5,396 bases of DNA from VGRW01 sp041498295. Its GTDB lineage: Bacteria > Myxococcota_A > UBA9160 > SZUA-336. Below are positions 1 through 5,396 of the stretch, one piece after another. Position numbers and translations under genes: made by a program. Under the pieces are notes generated by a model. That model was not told where the DNA came from, ran no database searches, and saw only the letters and a list, made by a program, of their open reading frames with translations. Numbering within the stretch: position 1 is the stretch's first letter; each line of letters starts with the position of its first letter. The stretch is taken from the NCBI GenBank assembly GCA_041498295.1, contig JBGQIB010000229.1:1-5396 (forward strand), read 5' to 3'.

Positions 1-42
1 GTCGAGCGGATGGGCGCGGAAGTGATCCCGAAGTTCCGCTAG
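1..42 (+). CDS. 3' end of a rightward gene, possibly a luciferase-like flavin-dependent monooxygenase
   Basis: Frame 1 is open from the window edge and reads VERMGAEVIPKFR followed by TAG at 40-42. A tail of the form 'F/G-x-E-V-[IM]-P-x-[FL]-R-stop' is common at the C-terminus of luciferase-like (LLM class) FMN/F420-dependent oxidoreductases. That is the only basis for the name, and 13 residues cannot prove a family. The stop overlaps, by two bases, the stop of the leftward methyltransferase (shared CTAG at 39-42), which supports a real convergent gene end. The rest of the gene lies outside the window. Confidence 0.5.
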   Translation, partial: VERMGAEVIPKFR

Positions 43-791
43 TCGGCGAGCTCGTAGACGACGGTCCGGATCGTCCCGACCAAGTAGTGGACGACGCAGA
101 TCTCGTGCTCGGACCGCGCGGTGAAGTTGAACGGCGGGGCGGCAAGAACGACTCCAGACCCGAGACCGATGCGGATTCCCGGGCCCGCCGGCTTGTCGAC
201 GTTCGGGGCGAAGCCCGCCTCGCTCGGGAGATGCTCGGTGATCACCGCCCACGCGTACTGCCGCATCTTCGGAAGTAACTCGAGGATCTGGGCGTTGCTC
301 ATGTGCTGCATCACCTGACGAATGAACACGACATCGCCGCTCGGGAGCGGGTCGTTGGCGACGTCGAGCACGCGGAACTCGACGTCGCGGTCAGCGAACT
401 TCACGTTGTTGCGATCGATCAAACTCTGGACGATGTCGCACGCGACGTATTCCGAGCAGTGGCCCCGAAGCCGGGACCCGACATTGAAATCACCGCAGCC
501 CAGGTCGACGACGCGCGGAGGTCGTGGGAGGGACGCGAGAAACTCCACGACCGCCGCGACGTAGGGACCTACTACTTCTGGGTCGTTACTTCCTTCGCCA
601 GAGTAGAAGTCCTGGGTCTCGCTGCCGCCCCAGATGCGCCGGCGGTAGACGGCTTCGAAGACTTCGGCGGGCGACTTCGCCTCGAACTGCCGGTCGATGC
701 GCGCGGCGATGCGTCGGTTCGTGCGCGCGATCCAGGACCGGGGCACGAGGGTCTTCAGTATCTGCTTGAGGAGCTGTGTCGGACGAGACAT
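39..791 (-). CDS. Class I SAM-dependent methyltransferase, substrate unknown
   Basis: A 250-residue protein with a Rossmann-type methyltransferase core. Motif I is VVDLGCGDFNVG (residues 94-105), which binds the SAM methionine/ribose side. ACDIV (117-121) supplies the acidic residue after strand 2, and RVLDVAND (140-147) and DVVFIRQVMQHM (153-164) follow as the later core motifs. Before the core, YSGEGSND (63-70) matches the 'SG-x-GS' segment seen in one branch of bacterial methyltransferases of unassigned substrate. The basic N-terminus (about residues 1-35) could be a nucleic-acid, membrane or sugar-polymer contact, but this is guesswork. The frame is open back to 956, but the upstream 55 residues are Arg-rich and unlike a domain. 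ATG at 789-791 (MSRPTQ) is therefore the better start. It lacks a strong Shine-Dalgarno; a TAAACT element 8 nt upstream raises the possibility of a leaderless mRNA. Base composition is near 60% GC in sampled stretches, well below the central genes, so horizontal acquisition is possible. Confidence 0.85.
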   Translation of the reverse strand: MSRPTQLLKQILKTLVPRSWIARTNRRIAARIDRQFEAKSPAEVFEAVYRRRIWGGSETQDFYSGEGSNDPEVVGPYVAAVVEFLASLPRPPRVVDLGCGDFNVGSRLRGHCSEYVACDIVQSLIDRNNVKFADRDVEFRVLDVANDPLPSGDVVFIRQVMQHMSNAQILELLPKMRQYAWAVITEHLPSEAGFAPNVDKPAGPGIRIGLGSGVVLAAPPFNFTARSEHEICVVHYLVGTIRTVVYELAD

Positions 792-799
792 CTCGACCG

Positions 800-805
800 A
801 GTTTA
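800..805 (-). promoter_or_regulatory. Candidate -10 element of the methyltransferase gene
   Basis: On the minus strand TAAACT (4 of 6 matches to TATAAT) ends 8 nt before the ATG at 791. Seventeen bases further upstream TGGTCG (823-828) matches TTGACA at only 3 of 6 positions. If it is used, transcription would begin almost at the start codon, agreeing with the absence of a ribosome binding site. The spacer is almost filled by the palindrome at 804-821. This is weak sequence evidence. Confidence 0.3.
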
Positions 806-821
806 CGCGCGATCGCGCGTA
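804..821. promoter_or_regulatory. 18-bp perfect palindrome, possible operator
   Basis: TACGCGCGATCGCGCGTA is a perfect inverted repeat with no loop, centred on GATC, 12 nt upstream of the methyltransferase ATG. It overlaps the upstream edge of the candidate -10 element. Its position suits a dimeric repressor site controlling that gene. The core is made of CGCG words that are frequent here, which raises the odds of chance occurrence. The binding factor is unknown. Confidence 0.4.
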
Positions 822-1036
822 GCGACCACGCGCGGCTCTCTCTCGGGGGTATCTTCGATCTCGCGTCGCTTCTGACACCGGGGGCTGCCGTGAACTCTTG
901 TCATTCCGCGCTCGAAAAATCCCCGCGTGGTAGGATGCTGTCCAGTGCATAACCACTTGAAAGGGAACGGGTTACACGGATGACGGACGGGTACTCACGC
1001 GACGGGATTTCGCCCGATCTCGCGTAGGATGTCGCC

Positions 1037-1420
1037 ATGAGCGGCTTTCTGATCCGGCTGGCCATTGGCGCGTTCGGCTTGTGGGTGGCGCAGGCCATCG
1101 TCCCCGGAATCTCGATCGAGGGCACGATGACCCTGATCCTCGCCGCGTTCCTGCTCGGCATCGTGAACGCCGTCGTGCGGCCGATCTTCGTGATCCTCAC
1201 CTTGCCGCTGACTTTGTTGACGCTCGGCCTGTTTCTGCTCGTGATCAACGCGTTCATGCTCGAGCTCGTGGCGTTTTTCGTGCCGGGTTTCCACGTCGCC
1301 GACTTCCTCTCGGCCCTGTTCGGCTCGATCGTCGTGAGCATCGTCTCGTGGGCGGCGTCGGCGTGGATCGGATCGACAGGACGCTTCGAGGTGCTGGTCG
1401 TGAAGCGGCCACCGCAGTGA
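1037..1420 (+). CDS. Phage-holin-family (PF04020, YvlD-like) small integral membrane protein
   Basis: A 127-residue, very hydrophobic protein with about four membrane segments: roughly 4-23, 30-50, 51-73 and 88-112, with a further amphipathic stretch near 74-86. The block LGIVNAVVRPI (40-50) followed by LTLPLTLLTLGLFLLVINAF (54-73) is the hallmark of the PF04020 'phage holin family / superfamily IV' membrane proteins. These are widespread chromosomal genes of unknown role, and the name does not imply phage or lysis here. The length is normal for the family. The ATG is supported by AGGA 7 nt upstream. The stop TGA overlaps the GTG start of the next gene (GTGA, 1417-1420), so the two are probably translated together. 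The C-terminal tail (GRFEVLVVKRPPQ) is polar and probably cytoplasmic. Confidence 0.88.
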   Translation: MSGFLIRLAIGAFGLWVAQAIVPGISIEGTMTLILAAFLLGIVNAVVRPIFVILTLPLTLLTLGLFLLVINAFMLELVAFFVPGFHVADFLSALFGSIVVSIVSWAASAWIGSTGRFEVLVVKRPPQ

Positions 1421-2607
1421 GCGTCGAGCGCGCGAAGCTGCTCGACGCCGCGCGCGCGGAGCTACCGCGTGCGGTCGCGCTGCGGCGGCGAATTCACGAG
1501 AAGCCGGAGCTCGGCCTCGACCTGCCCGAGACGACCGCGGCGCTGCTCGACTCACTCGGAGACCTCGGTCTCGAGCTCGCGCACAGCTCGAAAACCAGCG
1601 GCGTGGTCGCGCGCCTGCGCGGCGCGCGCTCGGGCCCGACGGTGCTGCTGCGCGCCGACATGGACGCGCTGCCGATGCCGGAAGACACCGGCCTGCCCTT
1701 CGCGTCTCGAGTCCCCGGACGCATGCACGCCTGCGGTCACGACGCGCACACGGCCATGCTCGCCGCCGCGGCGCGCGTGCTCGCGCGGCATCGCGACGCG
1801 CTCTCCGGTGACGTGATCTTCTTCTTCCAGCCCGGCGAGGAGGGCTTCGCTGGCGCGCGCATCATGCTCGGCGAGTCACTCTTCGATCCGCGCGAAGTGA
1901 AGCGCGCGTTCGCGCTGCACATCGACCCGCGCGTGCCGGTCGGGCAAGTCGCGTCGCGCGCCGGCGCGCTGCTCGCGTCGGCCGATTCGTTCTCGATCTC
2001 GGTCACGGGCCGCGGCGGGCACGCGTCGATGCCGCACGATGCGCTCGATCCCATTCCCGTCGCCTGCGAGATCGTATCGGCGATTCAGAGCTTCGTGACT
2101 CGGCGCATCGACGTGTTCGATCCCGCAGTGATCAGCGTGACCAAGATCGCCTCGGGCACGACCGGGAACGTGATCCCCGAGAGCGCCGAGATGCTCGGCA
2201 CGATCCGCGCGACGTCGCCGAAGGCGCGCGAGCGCGCGCACGCCGGCCTGCGCCAGGTCGTCGACGGCGTATGCGCCGCGCACGGAGCGCGGGCGTTGGT
2301 CGCGATCGTCGAGGGTTACCCGGTCACCGTGAACGACGCGGAGCAGAGCGAATTCGCGCGCGACGTCGTAGCGGATCTCCTGGGCGGCGACGCCTACGTC
2401 GAGATGCCGGCGCCGCTGATGGGCGCCGAGGACTTCTCGTTCGTGCTCGAGAAGATTCCGGGCGCGATGCTCTTCCTCGGCGTCCGCCCCGACAATACGA
2501 GCCTACGCGCGCCGTGTCACTCGAACCGCATGGTGCTGAACGAGGAGGGCATGGCGCACGGGATCGCCGTTCACGCGGCGCTCGCCTTGCGCGCTCTCGC
2601 GACCTGA
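1417..2607 (+). CDS. M20D-family metallo-amidohydrolase (hippurate / N-acyl-amino-acid hydrolase-like)
   Basis: A 396-residue zinc/manganese-type amidohydrolase that should cleave an N-acyl or N-aminoacyl amide bond. The complete M20D motif set is present: MHACGHDAHT (103-112, ligands Cys106 and His108), QPGEEG (138-143, catalytic Glu141 and ligand Glu142), ALHID (166-170, His168) and APCHSN (365-370, His368). The dimerisation (lid) domain lies at about 182-295, with the typical GRGGHASMPH (198-207). MGAEDFSF (335-342) is also a family signature. Length matches IAA-amino-acid hydrolase, hippurate hydrolase and N-acetyl-diaminopimelate deacetylase relatives; which substrate applies cannot be told from sequence. 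There is no signal peptide, so it is probably cytoplasmic. The start is GTG at 1417, overlapping the stop of the membrane-protein gene. The frame stays open further upstream, but that part is the out-of-frame shadow of the previous gene. The next in-frame ATG falls at residue 82, inside the fold. Confidence 0.93.
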   Translation: MSVERAKLLDAARAELPRAVALRRRIHEKPELGLDLPETTAALLDSLGDLGLELAHSSKTSGVVARLRGARSGPTVLLRADMDALPMPEDTGLPFASRVPGRMHACGHDAHTAMLAAAARVLARHRDALSGDVIFFFQPGEEGFAGARIMLGESLFDPREVKRAFALHIDPRVPVGQVASRAGALLASADSFSISVTGRGGHASMPHDALDPIPVACEIVSAIQSFVTRRIDVFDPAVISVTKIASGTTGNVIPESAEMLGTIRATSPKARERAHAGLRQVVDGVCAAHGARALVAIVEGYPVTVNDAEQSEFARDVVADLLGGDAYVEMPAPLMGAEDFSFVLEKIPGAMLFLGVRPDNTSLRAPCHSNRMVLNEEGMAHGIAVHAALALRALAT

Positions 2608-2612
2608 GCCGG

Positions 2613-2618
2613 TATACT
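2613..2618 (+). promoter_or_regulatory. Candidate -10 element of the sixA / CHAD-CYTH pair
   Basis: TATACT (5 of 6 to TATAAT) stands out in a very GC-rich setting, just after the amidohydrolase stop and about 26 nt before the sixA ATG. It would give a leader of some 20 nt carrying the AGGGGG ribosome binding site. The best -35 (TTGCGC, 2587-2592) is 20 bp away, longer than ideal, so the call rests mainly on the -10. Confidence 0.4.
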
Positions 2619-2630
2619 CGGCGGAGCTGC

Positions 2631-2636
2631 AGGGGG
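2631..2636 (+). promoter_or_regulatory. Ribosome binding site of sixA
   Basis: AGGGGG sits 8 nt before ATG 2645. This spacing favours ATG 2645 over the in-frame TTG at 2639, which would leave only 2 nt. Confidence 0.6.
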
Positions 2637-2644
2637 CTTTGGCG

Positions 2645-3145
2645 ATGAAGCTACTCGTCCTGCGCCACGACCTCGCCGAGCCGCGTGAAGCGGCGGCCGG
2701 CCCTGACACCGACGCGAGGCGCGCGCTCACCGAAGCGGGCCGCGCGCGCGCCGGGAAGGCGGCGCGAGCGCTCGCGCGCATCGTCGGCGGCGTCGATCTG
2801 CTCGCATCGAGCCCGCTGCGCCGCGCGCGTGAGACCGCCCAGGCGCTCGCCCGCGAGCTCGACGACGTCGAGCTCACCGAGACCGACGTACTCGCGCCGG
2901 GACACTCGCCCGCCGCCGTTGCCGCCTGGCTCGGCCAGCAGGAGGGCATCGAGCAGGCGGCGATCGTCGGTCACGAGCCGGGTCTCAGCGAGTTGGTGAC
3001 TTGGCTCGTCTCGGGTCTTTCGACGCCCTGGCTCGAGCTCGGCAAGGGCGGCGCGTGTCTGCTCGAGCTTCCCGACCGCATCGCGCCCGGTCAAGCGCGA
3101 CTGCTCTGGTTGTTGCGGCCCGGCCAGCTGCGCCGGCTGCGGTAG
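2645..3145 (+). CDS. sixA: SixA-type phosphohistidine phosphatase (histidine phosphatase superfamily)
   Basis: A 166-residue cytoplasmic protein of normal SixA length. Known family members remove phosphate from phosphohistidine on HPt domains or phosphotransfer proteins; the partner here is unknown. The N-terminal catalytic motif is VLRHDLAEPRE (5-15) with nucleophile His8. The usual small residue after the histidine (RHG or RHA) is Asp9 here. Next come LTEAGR (28-33), ASSPLRRARETAQAL (54-68), which carries the phosphate-binding arginines, and IVGHEPGLSEL (107-117) with the second catalytic His110. The tail WLLRPGQLRRL matches the conserved end of the SixA branch and separates it from phosphoglycerate mutases. 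The start is ATG, backed by AGGGGG. The gene ends 9 nt before the CHAD-CYTH gene, so the two almost certainly share a transcript. Confidence 0.88.
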   Translation: MKLLVLRHDLAEPREAAAGPDTDARRALTEAGRARAGKAARALARIVGGVDLLASSPLRRARETAQALARELDDVELTETDVLAPGHSPAAVAAWLGQQEGIEQAAIVGHEPGLSELVTWLVSGLSTPWLELGKGGACLLELPDRIAPGQARLLWLLRPGQLRRLR

Positions 3146-3154
3146 GTACACCGA

Positions 3155-4618
3155 GTGGTGGAGCTCGAACGCACCGAGGTCTTGCGGCCCGCGGCCGAAG
3201 GCGCGCGTCTGGTCGCGCTGCGCCAGCTCGACGAGGCGCGCGCCGCGCTCGCGCGCGTGGCCGACGTCGAGGACGACGAGGCGATCCACGACGTGCGCGT
3301 CGCGCTGCGCCGCCTGCGCAGCTCGCTCGCGGCGTACCGGCCATTGCTCGATGAAGACACGGCACTGCGCGGACTCGCGCGCGCGGGAAAGCTCGCGGGT
3401 CAGATGGGCGGCGCGCGCGACGCGGAAGTGTGGCTCGTCTGGCTCGTGGCCAAGCGCGAGGGCGCGCGCCCGCGGCGCCGCGCGCCGCTCGACGCATTGG
3501 CCGCGGAGCTGGAGGCGAAGCTCCGGCTCGAGCGCGGCCGCGCGATCGAGGGACTCGGGGATCGCTTCGAGGAGCTCGAGGCCGAGCTGCGCGCGAGTCT
3601 ATCGACCTACGCCGCGTCCGTGACTCCGGCGCGCGCGCCGGCGGCGCCGACGTTCGCGCTCGCCGTCAGCGACGCCCTGCGCGCGGCCTCGGCCGAGCTC
3701 GAGCACGCGCTCAGCGCGGTGACCGGCCCGGACCACGCGCGCGACGAGCACCTCGCGCGCATTTCGGCCAAGCGCGTGCGCTACGTGCTCGAGCCGGCGC
3801 GCGCGCTCGTCGACGGGTCGGCCGAGGTGCTCGCTCGCCTGCGCCGACTCCAGGACCTGCTCGGCGACCGGCACGACCGCGACCGGCTCGCGGAGATGCT
3901 GCGCGCCGCGCTGGAGCGCGCGGCGCTCGCCACCGCGCAGGGTCTCTCCGCCGCGGTGGCCGCGCGTGACGCGCGCGCCGACCGGGCCCTGCACGCGCGC
4001 CCCACGGAGAACGCCCTGCTCGAGCTGCTGCGCGGCGCGCGCGAGGAGAGCGACGCGCTCTTCGCCGAGCTCGCCTCGGAGTGGATGTTCGAGAAGAGCG
4101 CCGAGCTCTTCTCGCGAATCGGGGAGATCTGCGAGTCACTCCGCCGACTCGGCGCCCCCACGCAAGAAATCGAGCGGAAGTACCTTTTGCGCGGCCTGCC
4201 CGAGCGCGTGCGCGGGGTGGAGTCGAGCGAGATCGAGCAGGGCTATCTGCCCGGCGGGGCCGTGCGCGAGCGCCTGCGCCGCGCCGTGGGGCCGCGCGGC
4301 GCTCGTCATACGCGCACCGTGAAGGTCGGCGCCGGGATCGCGCGCGCCGAGTTCGAAGAGGAGGTCGCGCCGTCGGTCTTCGCGCGCCTCTGGCCACTCA
4401 CAGAAGGCGCGCGCCTGCGCAAGCGCCGCTACCGCATATCCGACGGCGAGCTCACTTGGGAAATCGACGAGTTCCTCGATCGCCCGCTCGTCCTCGCCGA
4501 GATCGAGCTGCCAGCCGAAGACACGCCCGTGGAGCCGCCCGAGTGGCTCGCGCCCTGGATCGTCCGCGAAGTCACTGGCGAGCCGGAGTTCTCGAACCTG
4601 CGCATCGCGTCGAGTTAA
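3155..4618 (+). CDS. CHAD-CYTH fusion protein, probable polyphosphate-binding triphosphate tunnel protein
   Basis: A 487-residue two-domain protein. The N-terminal part (about 14-305) is a helical CHAD domain: AIHDVRVALRRLRSSL (43-58) with conserved His45 and Arg cluster, GARDAEV (86-92), and in the second helical half ISAKRVRYVLE (203-213) and LQDLLGDRHDRDRL (232-245). CHAD domains are known to bind inorganic polyphosphate through such basic helices. The C-terminal part (about 336-485) is a CYTH / triphosphate tunnel domain: EIERKYLL (338-345, ExExK type), IEQGYL (360-365), VRERLRR (370-376), TRTVK (386-390), LRKRRYRI (421-428), WEIDEF (435-440), LAEIEL (447-452) and VTGEPEFSNLRIA (473-485). 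The charged tunnel residues all look present, so triphosphatase activity is plausible. The domain order is reversed relative to E. coli YgiF, where CYTH comes first. No signal peptide or membrane segment is seen. The start is GTG 3155 (GTG 3158 is an alternative one codon on), with a weak TAGGT upstream. It lies 9 nt after sixA. Confidence 0.92.
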   Translation: MVELERTEVLRPAAEGARLVALRQLDEARAALARVADVEDDEAIHDVRVALRRLRSSLAAYRPLLDEDTALRGLARAGKLAGQMGGARDAEVWLVWLVAKREGARPRRRAPLDALAAELEAKLRLERGRAIEGLGDRFEELEAELRASLSTYAASVTPARAPAAPTFALAVSDALRAASAELEHALSAVTGPDHARDEHLARISAKRVRYVLEPARALVDGSAEVLARLRRLQDLLGDRHDRDRLAEMLRAALERAALATAQGLSAAVAARDARADRALHARPTENALLELLRGAREESDALFAELASEWMFEKSAELFSRIGEICESLRRLGAPTQEIERKYLLRGLPERVRGVESSEIEQGYLPGGAVRERLRRAVGPRGARHTRTVKVGAGIARAEFEEEVAPSVFARLWPLTEGARLRKRRYRISDGELTWEIDEFLDRPLVLAEIELPAEDTPVEPPEWLAPWIVREVTGEPEFSNLRIASS

Positions 4619-4642
4619 CCTAGCCCCCAGCGGCGCAGCAGG

Positions 4643-4917
4643 ATTGACATGGGCGGCGCCCCCGACGACGAGACGCTCGACGGTCTCAAGATCGACTCAC
4701 TCGGGAATTTGTATGTCTCCGGCCCGGGGGAGTCTGGCTCCTCTCGCCCGAAGGCAAGCACATCGGCCAGATCGTTGTGCCCGAGCTGCCCGCGAACTTC
4801 GCCTGGGGTGACTCGGATCGGAAGACCTTGTACATGACCGCGCGCACGGGGCTGTACCGGATTCGACCGGAAGTGGATGGCGCGGGGGCCGTCGCAGGTG
4901 CGCTGGCGAAGCGCTAG
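4643..4917 (+). pseudogene. Remnant of an SMP-30/gluconolactonase-like gene (C-terminal end, frameshifted)
   Basis: Frame 2 from about 4643 reads IDMGGAPDDETLDGLKID, then SLGNLYVSGPG. After the G run at 4726-4730 the homology continues in frame 1 as VWLLSPEGKHIGQIV, VPELPANFAWGD and KTLYMTARTGLYRIR, ending at TAG 4915-4917. Together these form the conserved C-terminal blades of SMP-30/gluconolactonase/LRE-type beta-propellers, including the metal-site motifs LDG-[LM]-K-[VI]-D and NFAWGD. One missing G in the run restores GPGGVWLLSPEGK exactly, so the frameshift is a single-base loss. About 90 residues remain of a family that is normally around 300, and the region upstream is the CHAD-CYTH gene, so the first two thirds are gone. 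The first-frame piece alone (ATG 4649 to 4837) is not a credible gene. If the missing G is a sequencing error, it is still a truncated gene. Confidence 0.8.
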
Positions 4918-5375
4918 CGGCGCTCGAGCAGGCGGCGAGTCTCGTCGGAAGCTCCAGGGCCGGGAACGGTGCGGAGGTCGCGGCGGGTGAGCTCGTGGCC
5001 GTCGACGTCTGTGACTCGCATCTTCGGCAGGCGCCGGTTGGTGCGGCGGTCCTTCACGATCACGGGCTCGCCGCCCTTGCCGAAGACCCATTCGTCGGAC
5101 CAGTCGCGCATCGCGGTCAGCAGCGGAAGCAGCGCTTCGCCCTTCGGCGTGAGTCGGTACTCCGCGTCGACCTTCGCGAAGATCTCGTGCGCGACGAGGC
5201 GCGAGAGGCGGTCCGACAGGATGTTCTTCGCGATGCCGAGGCTCGCTTCGAAGTCGCTGAAGCGGCGCACGCCGAAGAAGGCGTCGCGCACGACGAGCAA
5301 GGTCCACCAGTCGCCAAGCGCCTCGAGCGCCTGGGCAATTCCGCAGTTCATGTCGGCGAAGCGCTTGCGTCCCAT
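4914..5375 (-). CDS. HxlR-family winged-helix transcriptional regulator
   Basis: A 153-residue DNA-binding regulator. The HxlR domain spans about 9-95: NCGIAQALEALGDWWTLLVV (10-29) carries the conserved N-terminal Cys11 that some family members use for redox or electrophile sensing. It is followed by RRFSDFEASLGIAKNILSDR (37-56), the helix-turn-helix, then LSRLVAHEIF and the wing VDAEYRLTPKGEALLPLL (69-86). The C-terminal extension (about 96-153) has the usual form ending in RTVPGPGAS, but lacks the extra cysteines found there in some relatives. The ATG at 5373-5375 has no Shine-Dalgarno; a TACAAT 8 nt upstream suggests a leaderless transcript. HxlR genes often control an adjacent divergent gene, which here would lie beyond the right edge. 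Its stop overlaps that of the gluconolactonase remnant in CTAG. Confidence 0.92.
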   Translation of the reverse strand: MGRKRFADMNCGIAQALEALGDWWTLLVVRDAFFGVRRFSDFEASLGIAKNILSDRLSRLVAHEIFAKVDAEYRLTPKGEALLPLLTAMRDWSDEWVFGKGGEPVIVKDRRTNRRLPKMRVTDVDGHELTRRDLRTVPGPGASDETRRLLERR

Positions 5376-5383
5376 CGGCGGGC

Positions 5384-5389
5384 ATTGTA
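5384..5389 (-). promoter_or_regulatory. Candidate -10 element of the HxlR regulator gene
   Basis: TACAAT on the minus strand (5 of 6 to TATAAT) ends 8 nt before the ATG. Transcription would start at or within about 3 nt of the start codon, giving a leaderless mRNA. The -35 region would lie outside the window, so it cannot be checked here. Confidence 0.45.
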
Positions 5390-5396
5390 GCGCCGA

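Larger units (their letters stand above)
792..1036. other. Divergent intergenic region
   Basis: This stretch separates the leftward methyltransferase from the rightward membrane-protein gene. I see no convincing protein in it on either strand: the minus frame continues upstream of the methyltransferase but encodes an Arg-rich, featureless peptide. It must hold the promoters for both flanking genes. On the plus strand TTGAAA at 957-962 resembles a -35 element, but no good -10 follows at 16-18 bp. AGGA at 1026-1029 is the Shine-Dalgarno of the downstream gene, 7 nt before its ATG. No terminator-like stem with a T-run was seen. Confidence 0.6.

Noticed and set aside
792..956. 55-residue N-terminal extension of the methyltransferase from ATG 956
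   Set aside because: It is an Arg-rich sequence without a domain or signal peptide, and it would place the palindrome and candidate promoter inside the gene.
957..985. Sigma-70 or ECF-type promoter for the membrane-protein gene (TTGAAA, or GGGAAC just after it)
   Set aside because: No acceptable -10 follows at the right distance, so the promoter cannot be placed from sequence.
1081..1416. N-terminal extension of the amidohydrolase frame
   Set aside because: The extra residues are Arg-rich and out of frame with the well-supported PF04020 membrane protein. The M20D fold begins normally from GTG 1417.
1037..1420. Phage or lysis module suggested by the 'holin family' name
   Set aside because: No endolysin or other phage gene is present. 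PF04020 proteins are common chromosomal membrane proteins, and the neighbours are metabolic.
2651..3289. 212-codon minus-strand open frame opposite sixA, and similar Arg-rich frames at 2985-3497 and 3711-4397
   Set aside because: They are GC-driven antisense shadows of genes with clear family motifs.
4649..4837. Independent small gene of 62 codons
   Set aside because: After residue 27 or so the reading frame leaves the lactonase homology, which resumes in the next frame. It is part of a frameshifted remnant, not a separate gene.
4615..5385. A 256-codon open frame on the minus strand, longer than the HxlR gene
   Set aside because: It is the out-of-frame shadow of the HxlR gene and the lactonase remnant, rich in Arg, Ala and Pro with no recognisable motif. 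The overlapping frame encodes a textbook HxlR domain.

Overview
The window looks like chromosomal DNA from a GC-rich bacterium. GTG starts are used freely, coding strands are dense in CGCG, GAGCTC and CTCG words, and GC-driven antisense open frames are long. The style resembles myxobacterial or other uncultured deltaproteobacterial genomes, but no marker gene fixes the lineage. I see no tRNA, rRNA, CRISPR array, transposase or phage structural gene.

Left part (1-1036): the last 13 codons of a rightward gene, possibly a luciferase-like flavin monooxygenase, end in a stop that overlaps the stop of a leftward class I SAM-dependent methyltransferase (39-791). The methyltransferase is clearly less GC-rich than the rest. 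An 18-bp perfect palindrome lies just upstream of its start. A gene-free divergent intergenic region follows.

Central part (1037-4618): four rightward genes are closely packed. They encode a small PF04020/YvlD-type membrane protein, an M20D metallo-amidohydrolase coupled to it by a GTGA overlap, a SixA-type histidine phosphatase, and a CHAD-CYTH fusion protein. A good -10 element and Shine-Dalgarno before sixA suggest that sixA and the CHAD-CYTH gene can be transcribed separately from the first pair. Known family biochemistry (CHAD binds polyphosphate; CYTH/TTM enzymes hydrolyse or bind triphosphates; SixA is a phosphohistidine phosphatase) makes this pair a plausible phosphate/polyphosphate handling or signalling module. 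Its domain order, CHAD first and CYTH last, is the reverse of the familiar E. coli YgiF arrangement.

Right part (4619-5396): a truncated, frameshifted remnant of an SMP-30/gluconolactonase-like gene runs tail-to-tail into a leftward HxlR-family regulator. The two stops overlap in CTAG. The regulator has no Shine-Dalgarno and a TACAAT element 8 nt before its ATG, so its mRNA may be leaderless.

I do not see a clearly new defence or mobile system. The most interesting points are the SixA/CHAD-CYTH pair, the palindrome at the methyltransferase promoter, and the gluconolactonase remnant.
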